Below are positions 35,660-45,650 of a stretch of 64,000 nt of DNA, one piece after another. The notes under the pieces were generated by a model. It did not search any database. It had not been told where the DNA came from and worked only from the letters and a program-made list of their open reading frames with translations. Within the stretch, counting starts at the first letter, position 1; each line of letters opens with the position of its first letter. The stretch lies in contig NC_072795.1 in assembly GCF_028583425.1 (NCBI RefSeq), positions 66,416,001 through 66,480,000 of the forward strand, given 5' to 3'. Origin of the DNA: Eublepharis macularius. Taxonomy: Eukaryota; Chordata; Lepidosauria; Squamata; Eublepharidae. The translations under genes and the position numbers were made by a program.

Positions 35660-35745
35660 ATCTGATGAAAGGAGATTTGACTCTTGAAAGCTTATACCCT
35701 GGCAAGTCTCATTGATCTTTAAGGTGCTACTGAACTCCCTCCTTT
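35660..35745 (+). repeat. 'GGTGCCACTGGAC' interspersed element copy
   Basis: 'tctgatgaaaggagatttgactcttgaaagcttataccctg' followed by 'attgatctttaaggtgctactgaactcc' is the standard first half of this repeat. The 'ctaacacggctaccc' end is missing. Confidence 0.65.
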
Positions 35746-35779
35746 CCTGCTGCAAACCAAGAGAACTACCCACCTAAAG

Positions 35780-35832
35780 CATTCATTCATTCATTCATTC
35801 ATTCATTCATTCATTCATTCATTTATTTATAG
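35780..35832. repeat. (ATTC)n microsatellite
   Basis: About eleven tandem ATTC units followed by ATTT variants. It sits exactly at the 3' tail of the LINE on the minus strand, and probably grew from that tail. Confidence 0.95.
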
Positions 35833-36770
35833 TCTACCTTTCTCACTGAGACGCAAGGCAGATTACACAGTGTGAGATTGGTACAGTCAATTAATTTCAA
35901 GGGCATTCCCATAAACAATGCCATAGAGTAAATAAACACAATTTTACAAAGACATAACATTAGTAAGAATCCAATACAGAGTTGAAGAAATGCTGAAAAA
36001 GAACATAAGCAATTCTAGGGCTGACATTAGACCTCATGAAGCACAAGTAGCTCATAGGAGTACATATTTAAGACGTAAGGCAACATAGTGGTGAAGTCTA
36101 TAGTCCTTAACTCATTAGCAAAGCATCTGAGAGCCCCTCCCTACAATACTAAAGGCTTTTTGAATAATGTGGTTTTGCATCGTTTGCAGACAGCTAGGAG
36201 AGTGGGGGCTCTCCTGACATAGGGAGGGAGGCGGTCCCATAAGTATGGTGGGCCAAGGCCATAAAGAGCTTTGTATGTGATAACCAATACTTGAACTGAG
36301 CACAGTAGCTGATAAGTAGCCATTGACTGCAGAATGGGGGTGATGTTCATGCTCCTGCTCGCTCCTGATAGCAGTCGCACTGCAGTGTTTTGCATCGATT
36401 GGAGTCTCCTAGTTAATTTGGAAGGGAGACCTATGTATAGTGCATTGCAATAGTCAAGTCTTGATGTTACCATAGCACGGATCCAGGTAGCCAGGTCAGC
36501 CATGTCAAGGTAAGAAGCCATCTTCCAAGCTAGAGTGAGGTTGTAAAAGGCATTTTTTGCAGCTTCTTTAACTTGTTTTTCTAGTTGTAGCACTGGATCC
36601 AATATAACCCCTAGGCTCTTAACTGCATCTGCAAGGGTCAGACAGACTCCATCAAAAGTGGGGAGTATGAAGTCCTTCAAGATCTCTGCCTTCCCAACAA
36701 GTATCACTTCTGTTTTGTCTAGGTTCCGTTTCAATCTGTTTGTTTTTAGCCATTAGGTGATAACATTTAA
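35833..36770 (-). mobile_element. L2/CR1-type LINE, 3' third with 197-aa open polymerase C-terminus (minus)
   Basis: The minus-strand ORF 36734-36141 contains, in order, KTEVILVG, VKSLGVILDPVLQLEKQV, TSRLDYCNALYIGLPSKLTRRLQSMQNTAVRLLSG and LVITYKALYGLGPPYLWDRLPPYVRR. This is the conserved C-terminal part of Jockey-group LINE polymerases. The catalytic palm (F/YADD) is absent because the copy is 5'-truncated. A roughly 300-base 3' UTR follows (motif TCTGCCTTGCGTCTCAGTGA), ending in the ATTC tract. Nearly 600 bases without a stop suggests a fairly young copy. A sister copy lies at 55.0-55.68 kb. Confidence 0.9.
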
Positions 36771-37040
36771 CTCAGTGCCATGAAAAATATCACCCACTGA
36801 CTTCTGCATATCAAACCTCTGTTAAACTCCGGGAGAAAGCCAGGCCATGATGAGCCAGCTAGCAGACTCCTTCCTCCTTTATAGAACTGTAGCCCCTTTT
36901 CCTTACCATAAAAGATATAGGAAACTGACTCCAGATTTTCTGTCTAAGCCCTCACCTCCTCCTTTACCACCCCACCCCTGCTCCAGTATACACAGAAGAA
37001 CCCAGAGCATTCCTGCTTGCGGATCAGGATTGCTAACCTA
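36771..37040. other. Noncoding; may be more of the LINE
   Basis: The first part may continue the LINE in degraded form. The rest is pyrimidine-rich with no recognised feature. Confidence 0.35.
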
Positions 37041-37044
37041 TGTA

Positions 37045-37160
37045 TAACAACAACAACATTTGATTTATATACCATCCTTCAGGACAACTTAACGTCCACT
37101 GTGAGGTGGTTGGGGCTGAGAGAGCTCTGAGAGAGCTGTGACTGACCCAAGATATGGTAC
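37045..37160 (-). mobile_element. MIR-like SINE, 3' part only (minus)
   Basis: ACAACAACAACATTTGATTT, 'ataccatccttcaggacaacttaac', 'ggggctgagagagctctgagagagctgtgactgacccaag' match the better copy at 48.90-49.17 kb. Confidence 0.75.
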
Positions 37161-37394
37161 ACTCCGTTTTACATAGTGAGGAAACAATAACGCCAAGTTC
37201 TGTAGATGAGAAAATGAAAGAAGAAATAGTGTCTTTATTTTCCTCACTATTTTGCTGTACCACCAATTCTGAAATGTTAGACAATGAAATAGAAGAGGTA
37301 TATATTGTGTAGTTTATTTGCCAAGTTATAACTGACTTTTATTTTATGCCCCTATTATTGCTTTGAAGCAATAAGTAGCATTCCCAGGCTCCAA

Positions 37395-37580
37395 GTGGGG
37401 GTAAAAAAGCAACTGATTTCCAGACTACATAGATCAGTTCCCCTGGAGAAAACGGCTGCTTTGAAGGGTACACTGTATGGCATTATACCTTACTCTGGTA
37501 CCTTCCCTCCCCAAACCCCACCTTCCCCAAGATTTCACCCTCAAACCTCCAGAATTTTGTAGGCAGCCCTAGCAATTAAG
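37395..37580 (-). repeat. 'Lead GGTTGGCAACC' squamate repeat (minus)
   Basis: Blocks 'gcaactgatttccagactacatagatcagttcccctggagaaaacggctgctttg', 'gtatggcattatacc' and 'ccccaaaccccacc' follow the same unit as 42.74-42.95 kb, in the opposite direction. Confidence 0.7.
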
Positions 37581-37599
37581 GTATCTTTCCTTGGGCATG

Positions 37600-38785
37600 A
37601 GTCTCTTAAACAACACATGACCCATGGTTTGATCCAGCCAGTTAAAGGGCATTTCACTGATAACTTCCTAGCCATGTGGATCTTCTTCTGAATAATTTGA
37701 AGAGTGGCTTCCACTTGCTGTCATGAGTTCTAATAGAGACAAGAAAGGGCATCCTGAAACCCCCACTAGTAGTACGTGATCCCATTTTGGCTCATTCTGC
37801 TCTCACCAATCTATACTCTAATCCTCCTAGCTGGCTATATCCTAAGACAGGATGACAAAGGGTTAAATTAATTAAATTAATGTAAGAAAATCTAATCTTG
37901 GTTAATTGGCTGTTTTGCTATGTTGATACACTCCAGAAAGATCCTTGTGACCTGCCGAAAACTAGGAGCTCTTTCTGAATTTCCTTAATGGAGCATTTTT
38001 AACCGTGCAATGAAGCCACTCACTGTTAGCTTCCTTTTCCACCTTCAGGTCATGAGCTCCTTCTTCGGATGATGCTGTCTTTCCATGGGATAAAATTATT
38101 GTTTCCCCCCAAAGCTGATCTATATGTATAGTCATAAATCCATGTTTCTTGCTATGAGGTGGAGATTCCTGACTTCCTGACCTGTGTTTCTTCTTGGCAA
38201 AGTGTTGCATGGCTGGTCAAGTGATGAAATCCAGACCTCAGAGGGCTATGATGTATGAACTCTGCTTCCTATTTGTAAAGGCCGGAAGGTCCCCAGTTGT
38301 GCACATCCTAAAACAATCCTTTTTGTTTTCAAGTGGCTTGTCTAAAATCTGCACAGCATCATGATCTTAAAGTATCTCAGTGCTCATTTCTCTTTTTCTC
38401 CCCTGTTACGTTTATTGTGTTTAAATGCTAGAAATGAATAAAAGCTGTTAAAGGCTTGGTTTAGCTGGAACAAAGGTTCTCAGACATTGCCATAGCAGAC
38501 TTCCCTAGGGCATGATTATAACTTTGCAAGCTTCTCTGAGTGTAACTAAAACAAAGCAAAGACAGGCAGATATTATGACAAGGTTTATTTTTGTCCAAAG
38601 CCCAAGAAAGGGGATTCAGAGAGAGAAGGAACAGCATTCCATGCTTCACTGCAAGCTTTATGGAGCATGATGGTAGAGGACCATAGCAAATCAGAATACA
38701 AGCGTTCTCCTTAAAGCCCCGCATTGATGGTCAGCACAAGCACATATTGATGGGAAGGAAGGGGAAAGAGTGGGGAACAGATGGC
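37600..38785. other. Noncoding, nothing recognised
   Basis: ORFs at 37962-38210 and 38461-38724 have no domain. No clear repeat. Confidence 0.45.
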
Positions 38786-38858
38786 ACCACTGACAGTGGA
38801 ATCCTAAGAATACTTTCCTGGAAGTAAGCCTCATTGGATATATCGAGTAGGATTCTGA

Positions 38859-38991
38859 GTAGACCTGCAAGATTTGAGTCCAGTGGCACGTTATAGACCA
38901 GCAAGATTTTCAGAATGACTCTCAAAAGCTTACACTCTGAAAATCTTGTTGGTCTCTAAGATGCCACTGGACTTAAATCCTGCAGGTCTAC
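38859..38991. repeat. Palindromic copy of the 'GGTGCCACTGGAC' element, 56-bp arms
   Basis: Left arm 38859-38914 and right arm 38936-38991 are inverted, with a handful of mismatches and a 21-base centre. The right arm reads TCTGAAAATCTTGTTGGTCT, then 'aagatgccactggac'. Just upstream (38,790-38,855), 'gtggaatcctaagaatac' and 'ggaagtaagcctcattgg' belong to the short palindromic squamate repeat, which resumes at 39,015-39,060. Confidence 0.8.
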
Positions 38992-39064
38992 TGCAGATCA
39001 ACATGGCTACCCACCTAAACTATCCTCTGAGTAGAGCTGTTCAGGATTGCTCTGAAGTCTATGT

Positions 39065-41610
39065 CATTAAGAGCAACATGTCAAGAATAAATACAATAGC
39101 TGAAGTTTTCTTTTAATAGAATGATGGTAACTGTTCTCCTGCTCAGTTCTGCTGTCACACAGGAGCCTCGCTGAAAAATAAGTGGCAACTCTAACTGCAG
39201 CGATTGGTAGACAGTAGCAGCATGGTTGATGCAGGGCAGACCAGGCACAGCAGGGTTAATGGAAGCTTCTGAGCAGTGTCCCAGCAGGAGAGCCGAACCA
39301 GCATATTTTAAAGTAACAACAAATAACTTTAATTAACTTCTGTGGCAGTGACAGATTCTGAACAATTAACCTTAGGCCTGGTGCAGAGAAGGTTATTTTC
39401 TTCTTTTAATTTTTAAGTGGTGTTGAAACAAGGAAGAGTTGTGGCCCTTGAGATTCTCTCTGTGGTTAAAAAACAACAACAACCCGAAGCCAAGCAGCAG
39501 TCTTCTGCATCCCATATCCTATAACTCCCTAGATGATAGTTCACCAGTGGTGTGGAAGCTAGGAAAGGACTTCTGTTGTAGAACCGAAATCCACTTTCCA
39601 TGTCTCAGCCATGGCCGAGGCTGAAAACACTAGAAAGGGAAGTAGAGATTGGGTAGCTTATCAATAGCAACTGATCCAGAAGCCAGGAAGGTTTCAGGTT
39701 CACTTGAAGTAGGACTGCTACTTCTGGCATTCCAGCAAAACAGAGGATAAATGAATGGGAGGGGATGTCTTCTGATATAGTCATGAAACCTAACAATGAA
39801 ACATTCTTCTGGGGGGGGGGAGTACAGGCAAATTATACAAGCAATCCTAAATTAGAATATTGGGCTCCGTGGGCAGATGGACTACTTCTGACCTTGAAGC
39901 TGAAGCTTTTTAAAAATGGGTGCGCAATTGACCTAGACCTCGCACATGGAAGGGGCAGTATCATCCGTGCACTACATTTCAGTGTATGACACAATCAGCT
40001 CTTTTTCCTTCCAGTTCAATGGCACTGGTCTGTTTAGTACATTTTAATCCTGCATTTTCTCCAAGTTGGGTCCAGATTAAATTGGCTATTTCTACCAGTT
40101 TCCTCCTTCCTGCTTCAGACCTCCTTCACGCCGTTCCTCCCTCTGTCCCCCAGGAGCACCATTTCATGGAGATCAGTGGGCTGCAGTGGTGGGGAAGGAG
40201 AGGCAGGCAAGTTCCATTCTGCCACTGGAACATTTAGTCTGGATCCAGTCCATAATTTCACTAGTTTTGGTTTGTTCTTCACTCCATTTACCGTCCTGTT
40301 TGACTGGCACATTTAATTAACAGATAGCCCATTATAGTTTTTCCTTCCCCTCTCCCCCACGCCCCTGTGTGTGCATCTCTCAGGCAGATCAATAGGTTGG
40401 ACAATGGCCTCGCTGGAAGGCAAGGTGATAAGTCATCACCGCAGCCAGTAGCAGCAAGCAATACTTAGGGCTGAGTTCAAATTCCTAACAGGCAATGCTT
40501 TCCCCTAAAAAACAGGAGGACCATACTTCCAAAAGAAGAGCTATATTTTATTCATGAATCCAAGAGGGGGGAGATTTTGTCTATCAGTTTTCATGGCATA
40601 ATATCTTAACGTATCCCTGTGTTAAATTCTGATATTAAGAGAGAGAAATGTATAGCCATTTTTTAGCAGAGAAAAAAGTGGTTTTGACACAGAGTGCAAG
40701 AGGAAGAAGAGGGGCTCAGATGAGCATTCACCATCCCCCATTCCTCCCCCCCCCCCCAGCATTTCAGAATCTTCCAAAGGACAGGTTGGTGCTCCATGCA
40801 AATGAAGTTGCTGCTAGACCCTCCTAAATGTTCATAGGATAAAATAAACTAAGCATCACGAACTAATATTCATACGTTTGAATCCTCTTTTCTAATTTCC
40901 TGTTATGAGTTCTAATGTTGATAATTCCATGTCTGTTATGTACTTTTGAAGCTGCTATGTGTATTTCTAATTGAATCATGTAGTGTGGGCATATTCATTC
41001 ACAAACGTATGCATTTCAGTCTAGTGATTTCTTGGGGACGGACCCCACAGTCATGTTCAATGCACAATGGGGCTGCACAGCTGCTTCAAAGCGACTATCT
41101 TTGATCAGGCACAGCTTTACTAAGTGGTGCCAGCCTAAAGATTTTTGGCACCCTAGGAAACAAATGACTTCACTTCCTCTTCTCATACTGCAGGGAAGCC
41201 ACCACTTGCCCACCTCATCCCCCACCCCCTGGACTACAGTGAGACCAGAAGCCACCCCCCTCCTCGTGGGCCTTCTCACTCCCACCCCAAAAGAGGGGGA
41301 AAGGGAAGGAACAGACTCCCTGTGGGCCACCCATTTGGGTCAGGATCACCTCCTGGGGCAGAGCCCAATGCCAGAGGTGGGCAGGTAGGATGGTGACAGG
41401 ACTGGCTGGCTCCTCTTCATCTCTGGTGCCTTAGCACTCCTAGTGCACAGGCCAACACTGCTGCTAAGGAGTAAATGAAAGAGAAACTTTTATAAATATA
41501 GTATGTACATAAAAGAGAATACTGCTTCAGAGGCAGTATATATTGGACATATAGCATATGTCCAATTGTATGGTATGTACCTTCAATAGTCTTTCTTATA
41601 CATTTCATAA
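39065..41610. other. Noncoding, with weak conserved-element candidates
   Basis: The stretches 39,300-39,385 (AACAACAAATAACTTTAATTAAC) and 40,230-40,340 (TAATTTCACTAGTTTTGG, CACATTTAATTAACAG) look like possible regulatory blocks. A C-run lies at about 40746-40758. The ORF pair at 41016-41388 is compositional. No gene is recognised. Confidence 0.35.
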
Positions 41611-41616
41611 TCTAAA

Positions 41617-41665
41617 CTGGAGAGCAAGTTTGGTGTAATGGTTAAGAGCACGGGACTCCCCATTT
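41617..41665 (+). repeat. tRNA-like head fragment of the MIR-like SINE
   Basis: GGAGAGCAAGTTTGGTGTAA and TGGTTAAGAGCACGGGACTC match the 5' tRNA-like head (A box) of the SINE. The body is absent. Confidence 0.6.
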
Positions 41666-41669
41666 TGTT

Positions 41670-42730
41670 ATATTGGTATATTTCCAGCCTCAATCACTCC
41701 TTGGCCTTAGTACCAAACAAACCACTGTGTCTACCTGTGAAGATGCTAGTATACTGGCAAACAAAGGGGGAGAAGCAGTTGTACTTGGCCAGAGACATTA
41801 GGAGCAATGTGAGCCCAATTGCACTGCCAGTAGCTCAAGGGCTCACCTTGAGTGGAAAACAGACCCTGTATGCCTGGGGGAATGATCTAGCATACCACTA
41901 TTCAGCATGCATGCAAGGGTACCTACCCCTGACAACTGGGAAATCCCAGCATATCTTTAGCAAACCTGTGAGAACTATTTCACACGTTCAAATCATCTTG
42001 ATTGCCACAATAAACTTGCACATATGAATTCAGCATTTGTTTGCTATGACTGTTCATTTAAATTTAGTAGTAAAGATATAAGTTTTTGTGTTCTAGTTTT
42101 GTGATCTTGCAGAGTATATACAGTATTTGTGTCAGATGCTCTGAGATCCATTTATGAATTGAATAATTACTCCCAGATCTGAAAGCAATCCATTTGCAAG
42201 AACCAAAGCAGCCCATAAGGATTCTATCAGCCATATATTCTCTTCTCTTATTTGTAGTGTATCCTAGTTTGGCAACAGACTACCCACCCACCCATTCTTC
42301 TGAATGAGCTATGACTTTTTCCTAAAGGGGGCCCCTCAGAAACCATCATTTTGACTGAAAGTCAGTGTTGTGAAGGTTCAAGCTGACATGTATGAATCCT
42401 TTGGAATTCCTCCATGGTCTTTAATGAGATTTGAGATGGGCTTTCAAAACAATACACAGTTGGAAAAGATTTTTTTAAAACATCTTTTGGTCAGTAGATT
42501 TATCCACTGGCACAGAGTTTTTCTGGTTTTCCCTCTTGTGAGACAGCAGCAATGAACATGGACAAGAAAACTGTAATAAAATATAATGTAGTGCAGGACT
42601 GAGAGCTATGGGCAAAGTGAAGGGGAAAAGACTGGAGAGGTGGCATAAATGTGTACTAAAGAAATGTGTACTAAAAGCAGAAGAGCAACCCTGTTTGTTC
42701 AGAAAATTGGTCCATCTGGTAGCCAACAAG
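41670..42730. other. Noncoding, nothing recognised
   Basis: A 129-aa ORF (41638-42027, plus) has no recognisable domain and begins inside a SINE head. Smaller ORFs are not supported. Confidence 0.4.
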
Positions 42731-42737
42731 ACATAAA

Positions 42738-42955
42738 GTCAGCAACTCCAGGTTGGAAAATTTCTGGAGATTTGGTGATGGAACTTGGAGATGGCATGGT
42801 TTGGGGAGTGGACGGATCACAGCAGGGTATAATGCCATAGAAGCCACTCTCCAAAACAGCCGTTTTCTCCAGGGGAACTGATCTCTGTCATCTGGAGATC
42901 AGTTGTAATTCTGGGAGATCTCCAGGCCTCACCTGGAGACTGGCAACCCTAACAA
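42738..42955 (+). repeat. Squamate 'CTCCAGGTTGG...GGCAACCCT' interspersed repeat, full copy
   Basis: It opens AGCAACTCCAGGTTGG, passes 'atttctggagatttgg' and 'cagcagggtataatgccata', then 'ttttctccaggggaactgatctctgtcatctggagatcagttgtaattctgggagatctccagg', and closes ACTGGCAACCCTA. Ends are partly inverted to each other. Other copies are at 37.4, 53.8 and 56.74 kb (all minus). Confidence 0.8.
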
Positions 42956-43114
42956 GATGCCTTCCTGAAAGTCTACATGCAGTGCCTGCAGGAAAAGGCC
43001 TCCCCCTTTTTCTGAGCCCCCACAATCATATCCAGAGGTTTACTGCCTATGAACATCATAGGTAATAGCCACAGGTAAATCTTTCCTTCAACCATGTGTC
43101 CAGTCCCCTTTTAA

Positions 43115-43270
43115 AGCCATTTAAGCCCTGACCTGGGGGCTTGGCTGCCAAGCAGGGTCAGCCCAGGTTTAGTACTTGGATGGGAAACCAGCAAGGAAGT
43201 TCAGGGTCACTATGAAGAGGCAAGCAATGGCAAACCACCTCAGTTCATCTCTTGCCTTTGAAAGCTATGA
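43115..43270 (+). mobile_element. 5S rRNA-derived SINE (SINE3-like)
   Basis: The text 'gccctgacctgg', CCAAGCAGGGTCAGCCC, 'ggtttagtacttggatgggaaacc' is the internal-promoter half of 5S rRNA (A-box to C-box) in order. It is followed by the squamate body 'aggcaagcaatggcaaaccacctc...ctcttgcctttgaaa'. The 5S part is decayed at its 5' edge, so it is a SINE and not a 5S gene. Confidence 0.8.
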
Positions 43271-43504
43271 GATTGCTATAATCAGCCAAAATTTGGTGGC
43301 ATTTTACATACATACACAATCTAGTAGCTGTCAACATGTGGCAGTGAATTCCACAATCTAATTACTAACTGTGCAAAACATTACTTCTTTTTGTCTACTG
43401 TTCCTCAATTTCACTGGATGCCCTCAAGGTCTAATATTTATTATCTGAGATAACAGATAGACTTGAAAGAAACTTTCACTAAACAGAGTGTCCAAAACAG
43501 AGTG

Positions 43505-43768
43505 ACATCATTCCAGGATTGCCAAGCCCCTGGTCAGAGCAGGAATCCCCTGCCCTTCACTCCCATTGCCCACTGTCACTCCAAGAGGTGGAAGGGGATC
43601 TCTTCTTGGGAAACCCCAGAAGTAATGCAGGTAGCTCTAGGAATTTCCAGAAACTCTGTGGTTTCCCCCAGAAATGATACCATCATGCCTACAACACCAC
43701 CACCCTACTATGTTCATGTCCCCAACCCTCCCACTGGCTGCCAGTCTCCATCTGGCAGCCCTACATCC
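43505..43768. repeat. 'GGATTGCCA...TGGCAGCCCT' squamate repeat
   Basis: It opens CAGGATTGCCAAGCCCC and closes CATCTGGCAGCCCTAC, an inverted pair. The inside 'ctaggaatttccagaaactctgtgg' and 'cagaaatgataccatc' resemble the element at 9.9-10.15 kb in the opposite direction. Confidence 0.6.
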
Positions 43769-43769
43769 T

Positions 43770-44127
43770 TCTGACCTCATTGCTTCAATGGAAGAAGGGT
43801 GTGACTTTGCTGCAACTGCACTGCTAGACTTTCAATTACTCTGTTACAGTGGACTCTTTCTGGCTTGCTTCATCTCCAAGCAGAGATTGGTTGAATCGTG
43901 TTCTTACTTGTACAGAGCCAAATAACCATGCTGCATTGCTATGTACCATTTTATCCTGTTATTGCTATCTCCAGTAAGGAAATGTATAAGAAATGGGCAG
44001 CCTATGAATTGCTAAATATGAGTGATGGTTCTGCTTAAAAGTGATCTGGGCTGGTGAAATCTATGAGTAGATGGAAGCAGGTCTGGTGGTAAACAGTTTC
44101 TAACATAGGACCACTGTTGCTCATCCA
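43770..44127. other. Noncoding
   Basis: No feature recognised. The end of the 43674-43925 ORF lies here without support. Confidence 0.45.
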
Positions 44128-44132
44128 CTGGG

Positions 44133-44591
44133 AGCCAAACTACATGATATGAATGACACATGAACGACACATGAACAGACTTACATGGGTCTCCCCATTG
44201 CTTTCCTGTACACTAGACAGCACAGCCAGACTGCACTTGATCCCGTGTCCATGCTGGCACGGATTTCTTCTGTGCTCCTCCAAGACACAGGAATGGCATC
44301 CCATCATGTACCACCAGTTTGAGCATGCTTAAACCATCCCCTGTACCCTATTGCCTTTCAGTGCTGAAAGAGGGAAGTGGAAGTAAAACAGAATCACCAC
44401 TCTGCAACGGTGACTCGATGATATGGTCCATGGACACTCGCCAATGTAAACTGCTTTTTTGCTGACACATGTACAGAGCAGAGCCACAGACACGAGTTCA
44501 TCGGGGGTAAAAGAGACATTGGAAGGTGAGGGAAAAAACCTAATCTGGCCACTTGCATAGACTCATGTAATTCATCTCGTCTAGTTTGGCT
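44133..44591. mobile_element. MITE with inverted AGCCAAACTA ends and 5-bp duplication
   Basis: The left end AGCCAAACTACATGA and right end TCGTCTAGTTTGGCT are inverted repeats. The 5-bp CTGGG is repeated flush on both sides (44128-44132 and 44592-44596). The inside includes 'cctgtacactagacagcacagcc' and 'gatcccgtgtccatgctggcacgg', text I associate with a common squamate nonautonomous family. No coding capacity. Confidence 0.75.
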
Positions 44592-44596
44592 CTGGG

Positions 44597-45555
44597 TGGA
44601 GTGGAATCAAACTGAAAATCAGCCAAAAGAGTAATTCAGGTCATAGCTCTTGAATCTCTATGAGAAAGATGGTCTGTAAATAAATTAATTAGCAAAGCTA
44701 GTTCTGGAGTCTGGAAGGAATAGAGAAAGGTAGACAGAGGGAAGTGGAATGTGGAGAGCCAACGAAACAAATGAAGGCATGTATTCAGAGAAGGCAGGAA
44801 CTTCTTAGCTGGGGAAGGTGGAGCCCACACAGGAAGCCTATAGAACAGCAGATAGGAGGAGTTTGGCTAAGATGGATCAGTTGCCTCAGGATACTTATAC
44901 ATATCTTAGCCGTTCCAGAAGCAGCTCACTGCAAGCCTATCCATGTTGCCAATAGTCCAGGGGCAGTTCTCTGGAAGTCTTGAAGAGTTCTCTAAACTAA
45001 GTCACATCCACAGAAGCAACTGATGCTGGTTCTAGCCCCATGGAAACAGTAAAATATATTAAACCTAGGCATGCCCATTTAGCTTTAGAGTTTTCATAAA
45101 GAAGTTGCTGCCAGTTAAACTCATCACATGTGAAATCTGCCTTCAGGCTTTGAGAAGAAAGAGCTTGTTTTGAAAAGTTTAGACAGTAGTGGCAACAGAC
45201 AGAAATGCATCCAAACTTGCTAGTGTTTTTCTGGGAAAAGTTTACAATGTTAGTTACATTCCACCTTTTAATGCCCATTTGCTCTAGGATGAGGTCAATG
45301 CAACAGCCCTTGCAATGCTGCCATTTGTTTCTCCACCAGAGGTGGCGTTGAGTTATTGTATATCTACCTATCCCACCCAAAATGAGCTCGTTTATGAACT
45401 GTTCTCAGATTAACTGTAGCCGGCTTCTTTGAATCAGCACAAAGGTTCAATACCGCTTATTCTGGAGGTCTGGGACTGCAGTAAGGTAGGAAGCAAAAGC
45501 TTAAATGAGAAAGAAGTGTGCCAATGTTCCTGCATTCTCCTCCACATATGCGCCA
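44597..45555 (-). other. 3' flank and probable 3' UTR of KAZALD1
   Basis: This stretch lies directly downstream of the KAZALD1 stop codon on the minus strand. I could not fix a polyadenylation site by eye. It contains a 29-bp copy (45414-45442) of a sequence also present in the last intron. The 127-aa minus ORF 45380-44997 has no domain and is probably chance within the UTR or flank. Confidence 0.4.
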
Positions 45556-45650
45556 TCAGTAATAGTCATAGGACTCATCACTTTCGAAGTCATCATCCCG
45601 TCTCAGGTTGGGCATCTTGGGCAAGACCAGTTCAGTCAAGTTTAGCTGAT
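45556..45650 (-). CDS. KAZALD1: KAZALD1 coding exon 4 (C-terminal tail and stop)
   Basis: 95 bp including the stop. It encodes DQLNLTELVLPKMPNLRRDD, DFESDESYDYY and TGA. The acceptor is TGCTTTCAG|ATCAGC. Human KAZALD1 also starts this exon with DQLN and ends with an acidic stretch and DYY. The middle is poorly conserved. The acidic Tyr-rich end is a plausible tyrosine-sulfation site (inference). Confidence 0.92.

Noticed and set aside
35780-35832. CRISPR-like regular repeat
   Set aside because: A plain ATTC microsatellite without spacers, in an animal genome.
41638-42027. 129-aa ORF
   Set aside because: Begins in a SINE head fragment, has no recognisable domain, no splice context and no neighbour supporting a gene.
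43115-43270. 5S rRNA gene
   Set aside because: Only the internal part of 5S is present, decayed, and it is fused to a SINE body.
44997-45380. 127-aa minus ORF just downstream of KAZALD1
   Set aside because: No domain, and it lies after the KAZALD1 stop in probable 3' UTR or flank. Treated as chance.
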